Shown in pieces: positions 1 to 4,790 of a DNA stretch of 5,611 bases. The notes under the pieces were generated by a model. It saw only the letters and a list, made by a program, of their open reading frames with translations. It ran no database searches and was not told the DNA's origin. How positions within the stretch are numbered: the first letter of the stretch is position 1; every line of letters begins with the position of its first letter. The stretch is from NCBI GenBank assembly GCA_001769925.1, contig MEPT01000068.1, positions 1 to 5,611 on the forward strand, given 5' to 3'. The translations under genes were made by a program, and so were the position numbers. Source of the stretch: Bdellovibrionales bacterium RBG_16_40_8. Lineage in GTDB: Bacteria > Bdellovibrionota > Bdellovibrionia > Bdellovibrionales > UBA1609.

Positions 1-170
1 CGAGCTGGTAACTCGACTATTATGCGCCCATTGCCTATAGTTACGGCCTCTGCAATTTTCTCACTGATATACGACAAATATGTGTAGGGCACCCATTTAC
101 CATAGGACATCTTCTGCGCTGTCGTATGTGGATAACAACGCCACATATCGTTCAACAGACCGTCATTCAT
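1..170 (-). CDS. Terminase large subunit, N-terminal part (runs off window)
   Basis: A frame open from ATG at 170 (reading left) to the window edge gives 56 codons plus part of an Arg codon. The visible end reads IGNGRIIVELPAR, which matches the lead into the Walker A motif (P-x-R-x-GKS) of phage terminase large-subunit ATPases; the GKS itself would lie beyond base 1. The preceding YLSYISEKIAEAV stretch resembles the 'H..l...l......l' helix ahead of that motif. In this family the protein drives DNA into the procapsid and cuts concatemers. Its start overlaps the stop of the small-subunit-like gene by 8 bases, which suggests translational coupling. No good ribosome-binding site is seen; ATG 146 is an alternative start. 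The family call is by recognition from a short fragment. Confidence 0.7.
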   Translation of the reverse strand, partial: MNDGLLNDMWRCYPHTTAQKMSYGKWVPYTYLSYISEKIAEAVTIGNGRIIVELPA

Positions 171-510
171 TGATATTCGCACAAGCCATCTTCTCGGCGA
201 TTAGCCTGGCGGCATTTTTCATCAATGGGTCGGTCATAACTAATAAAAGTTGTTTGCGATTATCTTGAATAATGTGATTTGGGCTATTATCGCCTGAACC
301 AATATCTGTTCGCTTGGGGTACAGATACTTCATAAGCTCTAATAATACGTCAGCTTGCTTGTCCGGCTCTAAACGGGGCAATAACTCTACCAATCGCTTA
401 GGGACATCGCACTCGAGTATAGCTAGTGCTTCGCCAAGCATTACAGTGCGTGCATTTGGCGTACCCCTTTTTCTACCACCTGTTTTTGAAATGCCTCTTG
501 GTCGTGCCAT
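163..510 (-). CDS. Terminase small-subunit-like protein (DUF5681-like)
   Basis: A 115-residue protein. The basic N-terminus (MARPRGISKTGGRKRGTPNAR) matches the GGR[KR]xGTPN opening typical of DUF5681-like proteins and small phage DNA-packaging proteins. The middle (about residues 24-70) is predicted helical, with a PKRLVELLPRLEPDKQADVLLELMKYLYP segment, and the C-terminal part is less distinctive. In phages such proteins recognise the packaging site and recruit the large subunit. The overlapping downstream large-subunit start supports this role. ATG 510 is preceded by AAGG about five bases upstream, a weak ribosome-binding site. Length is short but within the range for this type. It could alternatively be a related DNA-binding protein of another mobile element. 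Confidence 0.65.
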   Translation of the reverse strand: MARPRGISKTGGRKRGTPNARTVMLGEALAILECDVPKRLVELLPRLEPDKQADVLLELMKYLYPKRTDIGSGDNSPNHIIQDNRKQLLLVMTDPLMKNAARLIAEKMACANINE

Positions 511-690
511 GCCTTAAATTGTATCTATTTATTTCTAATATAGAAATGCAATTAAGTTATATTTAATTGCTATAAAAACTCATTGTAAAGGTTGTGTCTT
601 CAAACAACAAGCGAAGCACAAGCCATCCTCGAATCAAGCTATCATGGTTAAAACTGACTAACGTTTAGGTCTGCTTCAAAGTAAGTTTAG
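511..690. other. Intergenic, AT-rich, between PIN gene and terminase genes
   Basis: No gene is seen in these 180 bases. The right part lies behind the PIN gene stop and shows no clear intrinsic terminator. The left part is very AT-rich and holds two adjacent palindromes (531-547 and 548-570) just upstream of the terminase small-subunit-like gene, so it is the likely control region of that gene. Confidence 0.6.
531..570. promoter_or_regulatory. Two abutting palindromes upstream of the terminase operon
   Basis: ATTTCTA-ATA-TAGAAAT (531-547) is directly followed by GCAATTAA-GTTATAT-TTAATTGC (548-570). The arms are perfect, 7 and 8 bp. They lie 21-60 bases ahead of the small-subunit start on the minus strand, where an operator or promoter would be expected. 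Minus-strand hexamers TTGCAT (551-546) and TAGATA (527-522), 18 bases apart, could be a promoter, but the transcript would begin almost at the start codon. The regulatory role is inference; AT-rich DNA yields such palindromes by chance. Confidence 0.35.
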
Positions 691-1176
691 CTAAATAAGT
701 TCTTTAGTCCGCAATGTTTTTGTAGCTTCTTCAATAAATTTTTGGGGTAGTAATACCTCACAAAAAACGGATAAATGCTTTTCGTTTTCAGTGACTACTT
801 TCCCACCGATACTCAATGCTTGCGCTGCCAAAATTACGTCACCATCAAGGGCATCGTCGTGCGCAGCTTGCTGCCCCGAATTTTTTGCATCTGCCCAGTT
901 TTGAGCTGCCTGAAGAAAAACTTCAGTGTCGATAGGCAAATAACTCAGCGTTTCTTTAAGCGCATCGAGTCTCGAGAGGCTTATTTTCCAATTGATGTCG
1001 CTTGCGCACTTTTGAAGTATTTTTCTTCTCAACTCGTAATCAGCTATTTCGGGTAAAAAAATTTCGATATTTCCTGACTCAAGAATTGGAACTAAGGACT
1101 CAATAAATGCTCTATTTTTCTTATTTGTAGGATGGCATAGTTTGCCTAGGACATTGGTATCTAGAACCACTTTCAT
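691..1176 (-). CDS. PIN-domain protein, VapC-like RNase toxin candidate
   Basis: A 161-residue protein with PIN-fold hallmarks: VVLDTNVL at the N-terminus (Asp6), Glu43 and Glu48 in LPEIADYELRR, Asp111/Asp113 in the LDGDVILAAQAL segment, and VVTENEKHL near residues 127-135. PIN domains are Mg-dependent ribonucleases; free-standing ones are often toxins cleaving tRNA or other RNA. The usual last acidic site (TxNxxDF) reads TENEKHL here, so one acidic ligand may be shifted to Glu130 or Glu132, or be lost. It is last in a three-gene operon, 2 bases behind the small upstream gene, and has a good ribosome-binding site (GAGGG, six bases before ATG). Toxin function is inferred from family and context; it could be an RNA-processing component of a defence system instead. 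Confidence 0.8.
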   Translation of the reverse strand: MKVVLDTNVLGKLCHPTNKKNRAFIESLVPILESGNIEIFLPEIADYELRRKILQKCASDINWKISLSRLDALKETLSYLPIDTEVFLQAAQNWADAKNSGQQAAHDDALDGDVILAAQALSIGGKVVTENEKHLSVFCEVLLPQKFIEEATKTLRTKELI

Positions 1177-1178
1177 TG

Positions 1179-1463
1179 TTAGCCCTCGCGCAATTTAATT
1201 GCATCGATAGCTAGCGCGGCTTCTAATTCGTCGTAGTGTTTATTATCGGAGTCCAGCCCCTCACTAAGCCACGAACGAAGATGTCCAGCGGCTTTTTTGT
1301 AACTTATTTTTCTAATTTCTGTTGGAGATGTAATAAATCGCCTAGGATTGCCAAGCACAGACAACTCCCTAACCCGCTCGCGAGCAAAGTGCAAGTCAGA
1401 GTTCAACCCACTCGTTACAACAGACGACGAAGTTGTAGTAAAACCAATAACCTTTGCGCTCAA
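1179..1463 (-). CDS. Small protein between TIGR04255 and PIN genes; antitoxin candidate
   Basis: A 94-residue protein that I do not recognise. The first 20 residues are rich in Ser and Thr (IGFTTTSSSVV). The rest is charged and looks helical, with a basic middle (RERVRELSVLGNPRR, then SYKKAAGHLRSWLSEGL) and an acidic end (DELEAALAIDAIKLREG). The start codon is TTG, supported by a strong ribosome-binding site (AAGGGGAG, five bases away) and by lying 1 base after the stop of the upstream gene. It is followed after 2 bases by the PIN gene. Small genes directly ahead of PIN toxins are usually the antitoxin, so that role is the leading guess, but no known antitoxin DNA-binding fold is evident. Confidence 0.7.
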   Translation of the reverse strand: MSAKVIGFTTTSSSVVTSGLNSDLHFARERVRELSVLGNPRRFITSPTEIRKISYKKAAGHLRSWLSEGLDSDNKHYDELEAALAIDAIKLREG

Positions 1464-1476
1464 TTTAGCTCCCCTT
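1464..1476 (-). promoter_or_regulatory. Ribosome-binding site supporting a TTG start
   Basis: On the minus strand AAGGGGAG is followed by CTAAA and then TTG (1463-1461). It lies inside the last codons of the TIGR04255 gene, whose TAA is one base before the TTG. It justifies the rare start of the small gene and implies coupled translation. Confidence 0.7.
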
Positions 1477-2247
1477 TTCCAGGTAGGACTTGTATCTCTC
1501 AGTCAATGAGTTCCCAAATACGTCCCATGACAAATTATGAACTCTATCCAGTGCTGGGGATAATTTGTTCTTATTCATCGGCAATTCGCTTTCAATAATG
1601 CAGTCAATATCAAACAGAATAGGTTGATTCCCCTTATCATCTTGGCCTTCGGCAATACTGACAATTGCCCGAACTTCAGAGTCATGTCTGAACTCGAAAC
1701 GACTTGCAAATTTATGGGTATATTTCAAAATTCCATTAGGATAATAAGCATTTTCCTTTAACCAACTCCCAACTGCGTCCTTGGGGTCACGAGGTACCTT
1801 ATTGATGTAACGAAGTCCTATTCTGTTTATTTGAGAAATTTTTGCCACCTTACAAATTGCATCTATAGAGAAATAAATATCCGGCTCAAAGATTTTCCAC
1901 CCCGGGTAGGCATTAAGCTCATTGATGGTGAGTATATTTTGACTTACTTGAATGAGGTGGTCTCTCGTTCGATGCTTAAACATTCTTTTTTTAGTTGGCG
2001 TTCCAACTGGCTTTACTGAAACTCCATTGGAACCAATGACAGCTTCAAACTGTTGAAGCTCCTGATCTTTGGGTGTCGGAAAGTCAGATTTCAAAACGTC
2101 CGAGAGTGCATCCAACCCTGTGGACGATAAACCACCACCATCCTCGGTTTGAAAATGAATCTCGCAAAGTGCCTCGGCGATAGTCGGGTAATTGAAATTT
2201 GGAATTTTACCAGCCACAACTGCCTCCAACTGGAGGATAAGAGACAT
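1465..2247 (-). CDS. TIGR04255 family protein
   Basis: A 260-residue protein, normal length for TIGR04255, a sporadically distributed family of unknown function. Two hallmarks are visible: the N-terminal P-T-IAEALCEIHF segment (residues 21-32; family pattern 'P-i-EAv-eirF') and the conserved RIGLRYINKV (142-151). The segment HLIQVSQNILTINEL...YPGW (97-117) also fits. No signal peptide or membrane segment is seen, so it is probably cytoplasmic. It is first of three tightly spaced genes with a PIN-domain protein at the end, so it may act as the sensor, antitoxin or partner of the nuclease. The ATG has no clear ribosome-binding site. The family call is strong; the role is inferred from context only. 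Confidence 0.85.
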   Translation of the reverse strand: MSLILQLEAVVAGKIPNFNYPTIAEALCEIHFQTEDGGGLSSTGLDALSDVLKSDFPTPKDQELQQFEAVIGSNGVSVKPVGTPTKKRMFKHRTRDHLIQVSQNILTINELNAYPGWKIFEPDIYFSIDAICKVAKISQINRIGLRYINKVPRDPKDAVGSWLKENAYYPNGILKYTHKFASRFEFRHDSEVRAIVSIAEGQDDKGNQPILFDIDCIIESELPMNKNKLSPALDRVHNLSWDVFGNSLTERYKSYLEKGS

Positions 2248-2536
2248 TTATAAATAGTTCAACCGCGCATTTGCCGCACCAGCCTTTAAGTCTAAAAGAG
2301 AATAAAAGCCTTTAATTCTATCTGCTGGTTGTTTGTGAGCACCGAGAGGCTCATAAGGCTGCCGATGGCTAATTACGCGGTACATCGATTAGTCGTTCAA
2401 AATACTATCTGGCCGCTTGTTGATGGATTATACGGTAGCGAACTAAAGCACGAAACCAAGATGCGTACTGATCTCCCCATGTTTGCAAGCCAGTTATTTT
2501 ATGCCAATATAATATCAATGCAGACTGAGGGGGGCA
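2248..2536. other. Gene-free end of block 1, promoter side of the TIGR04255 operon
   Basis: No convincing gene is seen. Two short open frames here (2329-2577 on + and 2405-2587 on -) look spurious: both cross the tmRNA-like end and neither resembles a known family. The promoter of the leftward operon should lie within about 2250-2330. A 9-bp direct repeat AGCCTTTAA (2281-2289 and 2307-2315) sits there and could be an operator or chance. Integrase arm sites might also be expected here but cannot be identified by eye. Confidence 0.5.
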
Positions 2537-2562
2537 GGGTTCAACTCCCGCCGCCTCCACCA
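2537..2562 (+). repeat. tmRNA (ssrA) 3'-end repeat, copy 1 (attachment-site scar)
   Basis: The sequence GGGTTCAACT followed by CCCGCCGCCTCCACCA reads as a T-loop, the 3' strand of a T-stem, an acceptor strand (CGCCTCC), a discriminator A and CCA, as in gammaproteobacterial tmRNA. The upstream half does not pair as a full T-stem (CAGGG against CCCGC), and no tmRNA body, resume codon or tag precedes it, so it is not the functional gene. Bases 2542-2565 are identical to 4231-4254. ssrA 3' ends are known target sites for tyrosine-integrase islands and phages, so this is best read as an att site at the end of block 1. Confidence 0.7.
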
Positions 2563-2678
2563 TTTTCCCCCGATTGAGTAATTTCAAGAAGTTACAAGAC
2601 GGGGCAAATTTATTTTTCGCACTGAATTTTTGTAAGTTTGCGAAGAGATTGGAAATGGATATCTCAAGGTAGCACTAA
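2563..2678. other. Short gene-free stretch between att copy 1 and the radical SAM remnant
   Basis: No gene or clear promoter is seen. The open frame of the radical SAM remnant begins after a TAA at 2676-2678. The missing 5' part of that gene is not recognisable in these bases in any frame I read, so the join between att copy 1 and the gene fragment lies within or at the end of this stretch. Confidence 0.5.
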
Positions 2679-3311
2679 GGCACTTGGGCACAGTGGGAGA
2701 AGGAGCTACTCAAGCTGTTTTGTCAGTATCCCATGAAGTGGTTTACGGAAACCGATATTTCTGTTGCCGACGATCCCGAACTACTGGAGTTACTTGCGCT
2801 TTCAAACTGCGCACAAATTTTAATCGGTTTTGAATCTGCTGTGCCAGACTCTCTCACTGGAATTGACGCTCACGATTGGAAGCGGCGTCAGTTTGATAAA
2901 TACCTCCAGAAAATTGAACTCATTCAATCTCATGGCATTTCAGTAAATGGCTGCTTCATTTTAGGGTTAGATAGCGATGACATATCTGTGTTTGAAACTA
3001 CAAAGCAATACGTATTGGATAGCTCGCTTTCCGAAGTTCAAATCACTGTTTTGACCCCATTTCCTGGCACCGACCTTTACCGACAGCTCCAGAGGTCTGG
3101 GCGCTTGCTAAAGGATAAGTATTGGGATCAATGCACACTCTTTGACGTTACCTATAAACCCGCTAAAATGAGTGCATCAGACCTTGAATGCGGATTTCGC
3201 TCTTTGATGACAGACATTTATACCGACGCCGCTGTTAAACTGCGAAAATCCAAGTTCAAAGAGTGCCGAAGGGAAAGAAAAAAAATGATCCAGCAGAGGA
3301 GACCCATGTGA
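2679..3311 (+). pseudogene. B12-binding-type radical SAM protein, 3' half only
   Basis: The frame gives 192 residues from ATG 2733, but in-frame codons back to 2679 (WEKELLKLFCQYP before MKWFTETDIS) also fit the family, so the ATG is not the original start. The pattern (W-T-TDISVADDPELLELLALSNC, then LIGFESAV, GISVNGCFILGLDSDD, VQITVLTPFPGTDLY) matches the second half of the radical SAM barrel in B12-binding (BchE/HpnP-like) proteins. The cobalamin-binding domain and the CxxxCxxC cluster motif, which bind and cleave S-adenosylmethionine, are missing. The fragment therefore cannot be an active radical SAM enzyme. It overlaps the following membrane-protein gene by 4 bases (ATGTGA), so the pair was an operon before the 5' loss. 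Substrate unknown. Confidence 0.75.
3296..3307 (+). promoter_or_regulatory. Ribosome-binding site setting the start at GTG 3308
   Basis: GAGGAG (3296-3301) is followed by six bases and then GTG at 3308. It is far stronger than anything before the upstream in-frame GTG at 3263, so translation of the membrane protein very likely begins at 3308, overlapping the stop of the preceding frame. Confidence 0.75.
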
Positions 3312-3994
3312 CGCCAGCGACCTCATTAAAAAAAATGTTTCGATTGCTGTTTTTCCGTACAAGTCGAGATGAAATCTTAAACCTCAATAGATCAGACCTG
3401 ATTATAGGAGTAGTCTTTACCTGGCTTGTGGGTGTCGGACGGTATTGGGACGATCCTGGCGCTAAAGTTTTGCAGCACCTTGGGCTTGGGTCAGTGATGT
3501 ACATTTTAGTCCTCTCTGGCTTTCTGTGGTTGCTGTTCAAACCCTTTAGGATCGAGAGTTGGTCTTACCAAAACGTATTGACCTACGTTTCCCTAACAGC
3601 TTTCCCCGCAATTCTTTATGCGATACCTGTTGAGAGATTTCTTGATATTAACACTGCCGCCTCGATAAACGCCTATTTCTTATTGATCGTAGCCGCGTGG
3701 CGAGTGGCGCTACTGGTTTCGTATCTCAAAAAATTTGCTCGTCTCACGGGGTTTCAAACCGTGGTGGCGGCACTTTTGCCGTTGACGGTTATCATTGCCA
3801 GTATCACGGCATTGAATTTGGAAAGGGCTGTCTTTGAAATCATGGGCGGAATTAGAGAGCGCACGAGCAACGATAGCGCATATATGATTTTGAATTTGCT
3901 GACGATGCTTTCAGTGATATTATTTGCGCCTCTGCTGATTAGCTATGGCGTGATCGTTTATAAGAAGTGGAAGCAACCTAAACACTTAGCTTGA
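3308..3994 (+). CDS. Integral membrane protein of unknown function, six helices
   Basis: A 228-residue protein from GTG 3308, chosen for its GAGGAG ribosome-binding site; an in-frame GTG at 3263 would add 15 charged residues. Hydrophobic segments lie at about residues 30-44, 62-78, 90-107, 121-139, 149-167 and 201-219, giving roughly six membrane spans, with a short basic tail (KKWKQPKH). Recognisable stretches are RYWDDPGAKVLQHLGLGS in the first loop, YAIPVERF, and WRVALLVSYLKKF. No catalytic motif is visible. It reads like a conserved Yip1-type or similar inner-membrane protein, but I cannot name the family firmly. It was the second gene of an operon with the broken radical SAM gene, so it probably served the same pathway. 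It looks intact, but its native promoter has probably been lost with the upstream gene. Confidence 0.75.
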   Translation: MTPATSLKKMFRLLFFRTSRDEILNLNRSDLIIGVVFTWLVGVGRYWDDPGAKVLQHLGLGSVMYILVLSGFLWLLFKPFRIESWSYQNVLTYVSLTAFPAILYAIPVERFLDINTAASINAYFLLIVAAWRVALLVSYLKKFARLTGFQTVVAALLPLTVIIASITALNLERAVFEIMGGIRERTSNDSAYMILNLLTMLSVILFAPLLISYGVIVYKKWKQPKHLA

Positions 3995-4004
3995 AATCCA
4001 GGTA

Positions 4005-4035
4005 GGGTTCAACTTCGGTGTTTTGGCCTCCACCA
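4005..4035 (+). repeat. tmRNA 3'-end-like repeat, copy 2 (degenerate)
   Basis: GGGTTCAACT (4005-4014) and GCCTCCACCA (4026-4035) match the two ends of copy 1, but the 11 bases between them (TCGGTGTTTTG) replace the 6 bases CCCGCC. The T-stem therefore cannot form. It begins 10 bases after the membrane-protein stop and is followed at once by a strong terminator. It is best read as a decayed or recombined attachment site; chance similarity of the two short halves is possible but unlikely given their order and strand. Confidence 0.5.
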
Positions 4036-4045
4036 TATACATTTA

Positions 4046-4092
4046 GAAATTTTAAAACCTACCTCTTGGTGGGTTTTAAAATTTCTTTTTTT
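4046..4092 (+). terminator. Strong rho-independent terminator
   Basis: The arms 4046-4063 and 4068-4085 pair over 18 bp (all Watson-Crick except one G-T), closed by a TCTT tetraloop and followed by seven T (4086-4092). It sits 10 bases behind the CCA of tmRNA-like copy 2, where an ssrA terminator would be expected, and now would end transcription of the membrane-protein gene. Confidence 0.9.
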
Positions 4093-4100
4093 ATGTGAGA

Positions 4101-4251
4101 CGCGTGGGAGGCGAACGCGCAGGTGCTGTACTCAGCGACGCGCGGTTCACAAAAAGCGTAGGATGCGTTTTTTGCGTGACCGAAGGGAACCGCGAACTTA
4201 ATGTGAGCGGCGGCGGGCAGGAGCCCGACGCAACTCCCGCCGCCTCCACCA
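4101..4251. other. GC-rich palindromic patch ending in att copy 3
   Basis: No gene is seen. The patch is much richer in G and C than its surroundings. It holds a perfect 8-bp inverted repeat CGCGGTTC/GAACCGCG (4141-4148 and 4187-4194) around an A-tract and T-tract core, then a perfect 9-bp inverted repeat GGCGGCGGG/CCCGCCGCC (4209-4217 and 4236-4244). GGAGGCG (4107-4113) is also complementary to the acceptor-like CGCCTCC (4241-4247). It may be a small palindromic mobile repeat, a recombination site or remains of an RNA gene. The structure is seen; the role is not known. Confidence 0.5.
4231..4251 (+). repeat. tmRNA 3'-end repeat, copy 3 (attachment-site scar)
   Basis: CAACTCCCGCC plus GCCTCCACCA is identical to copy 1, and the identity continues through the next three bases (4231-4254 equals 2542-2565, 24 bases). 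The GGGTT that should precede it is replaced by CCGACG, so identity starts abruptly at the C of the T-loop, a likely crossover boundary. It marks the junction between the GC-rich patch and the BrnT/BrnA block. Confidence 0.7.
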
Positions 4252-4290
4252 TTTAGCTTCTAACTAATTGAAATTACTGGCATATTTTAA

Positions 4291-4323
4291 TTCGATTCCC
4301 GCAGGGATGCTGTGGGAATCGAA
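4291..4323. repeat. Hairpin with 12-bp stem upstream of brnTA
   Basis: TTCGATTCCC (4291-4300) and GGGAATCGAA (4314-4323) are perfect inverted repeats, extended by G-T and C-G pairs to 12 bp around a 9-base loop. On the minus strand GGGTTCGATTCCC looks like a tRNA or tmRNA T-arm, but no acceptor partner is found, so it is not a tRNA gene. It lacks a following T-run, so it is not a standard terminator. It may be a protein-binding site or recombination arm. Confidence 0.5.
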
Positions 4324-4328
4324 CCCTC

Positions 4329-4357
4329 TTGCCTGTGACCACAACGTAGTGTAAACT
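4329..4357 (+). promoter_or_regulatory. Candidate sigma-70 promoter of brnTA
   Basis: TTGCCT (4329-4334) and TAAACT (4352-4357) are 17 bases apart. Transcription would start near 4364, only a few bases before ATG 4369, which has no ribosome-binding site, so the message could be leaderless or nearly so. Predicted by eye only. Confidence 0.45.
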
Positions 4358-4368
4358 ACATTGTAGTT
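4346..4368. promoter_or_regulatory. Candidate BrnA operator (overlapping palindromes)
   Basis: GTAGT-GTAA-ACTAC (4346-4359) overlaps AACTACA-T-TGTAGTT (4354-4368), giving three alternating half-sites over the -10 hexamer and right before brnT. BrnA-type ribbon-helix-helix antitoxins bind palindromes in their own promoter, so this is the natural autoregulatory site. Sequence symmetry is seen; binding is inference. Confidence 0.5.
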
Positions 4369-4549
4369 ATGATTGTTATTTGGGATCAAAATAAAGCTCA
4401 AGCTAATCTAAAGAAGCACGCGATCTCTTTTGAAGAGGCGCAGACGGTATTAGAATCTGACCGACAATTGATTCTTGAGGACAAAGTGCAAAATTTCGGC
4501 TCGCAAAGCGACAAAAAAGGAAAGGAAGTTATATGAAGAAAGAATATGA
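4369..4549 (+). pseudogene. brnT: BrnT family toxin, broken by internal deletion
   Basis: ATG 4369 opens MIVIWDQNKAQANLKKHAISF, a classic BrnT N-terminus (WD..KA..N..KH.isFeeA), and continues through VLESDRQLILEDKVQN. At about 4490-4494 the family pattern jumps frame: bases from about 4493 read ISARKATKKERKLYEERI and stop at 4547-4549, the normal BrnT C-terminus. The unshifted frame instead ends at TGA 4534-4536 after 55 residues. About 30 central residues, containing the core strands of this RelE-like RNase fold, are missing compared with the usual 90 or so. BrnT cleaves RNA and stalls growth, neutralised by BrnA; this copy should be inactive. The ancestral stop overlaps the brnA start by 17 bases, so the operon layout is otherwise preserved. 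Confidence 0.85.
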
Positions 4550-4790
4550 TTTTACAAAAGCCAAAGTTCATAAGGGCCCAATTGTTTCGGGCAAAGGCAA
4601 TAAAGTTCAGAAGACTTTTCGCCTTGATGAAGATGTCTTCGAATGGCTAGTCACAGAGGGCGAGCGCCGTGGCCTCCCTTACCAAACGCTTATGAACTCT
4701 GTGTTGAAACAAACTATGAACCAGGAAGCCAGCCTGCTTGAAAGAGTCGAAAGGCTCGAAGCTAAATTGAATGTGAAGAAATCTGGCTAA
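4533..4790 (+). CDS. brnA: BrnA family antitoxin
   Basis: An 85-residue protein. Residues 1-10 (MKKEYDFTKA) match the BrnA opening. Residues 25-62 form a ribbon-helix-helix-like segment (KVQKTFRLDEDVFEWLVTE, then GLPYQTLMNSVLKQTM), where the beta strand and YQTLMN helix turn are typical of BrnA. The end (LLERVERLEAKLN) looks like a short coiled coil. BrnA binds BrnT and represses the shared promoter as a dimer. The AGGAAAGGAAG ahead of ATG 4533 gives a good ribosome-binding site. It overlaps the broken brnT and meets the acetyltransferase gene at TAATG. It looks intact, so it may persist as an orphan antitoxin that can repress the promoter or counter BrnT toxins from elsewhere; that is inference. 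Confidence 0.85.
   Translation: MKKEYDFTKAKVHKGPIVSGKGNKVQKTFRLDEDVFEWLVTEGERRGLPYQTLMNSVLKQTMNQEASLLERVERLEAKLNVKKSG

Noticed and set aside
594..620. Terminator behind the PIN gene
   Set aside because: Only an imperfect GTGTCTTC/GAAGCAC hairpin without a T-run on the minus strand.
775..2019. Plus-strand open frames of 62-120 residues at 775-1056, 1236-1598 and 1831-2019
   Set aside because: They are shadows of the minus-strand PIN, small-protein and TIGR04255 genes, with no family resemblance.
2200..2562. A complete ssrA (tmRNA) gene ending at 2562
   Set aside because: No 5' end of the GGGGGCG...TTCGACG type, no recognisable tag reading frame, and the would-be gene would run into the TIGR04255 coding start.
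2329..2587. Open frames of 82 residues (+) and 60 residues (-) over att copy 1
   Set aside because: Both read through the tmRNA-like repeat; the minus-strand MVEAAGVEP type of peptide is a well-known artefact of antisense tRNA or tmRNA 3' ends. No ribosome-binding site or family resemblance.
4262..4345. tRNA gene on the minus strand (GGTTCGATTCCC T-arm)
   Set aside because: No matching acceptor 5' strand, D-arm or anticodon arm could be found.
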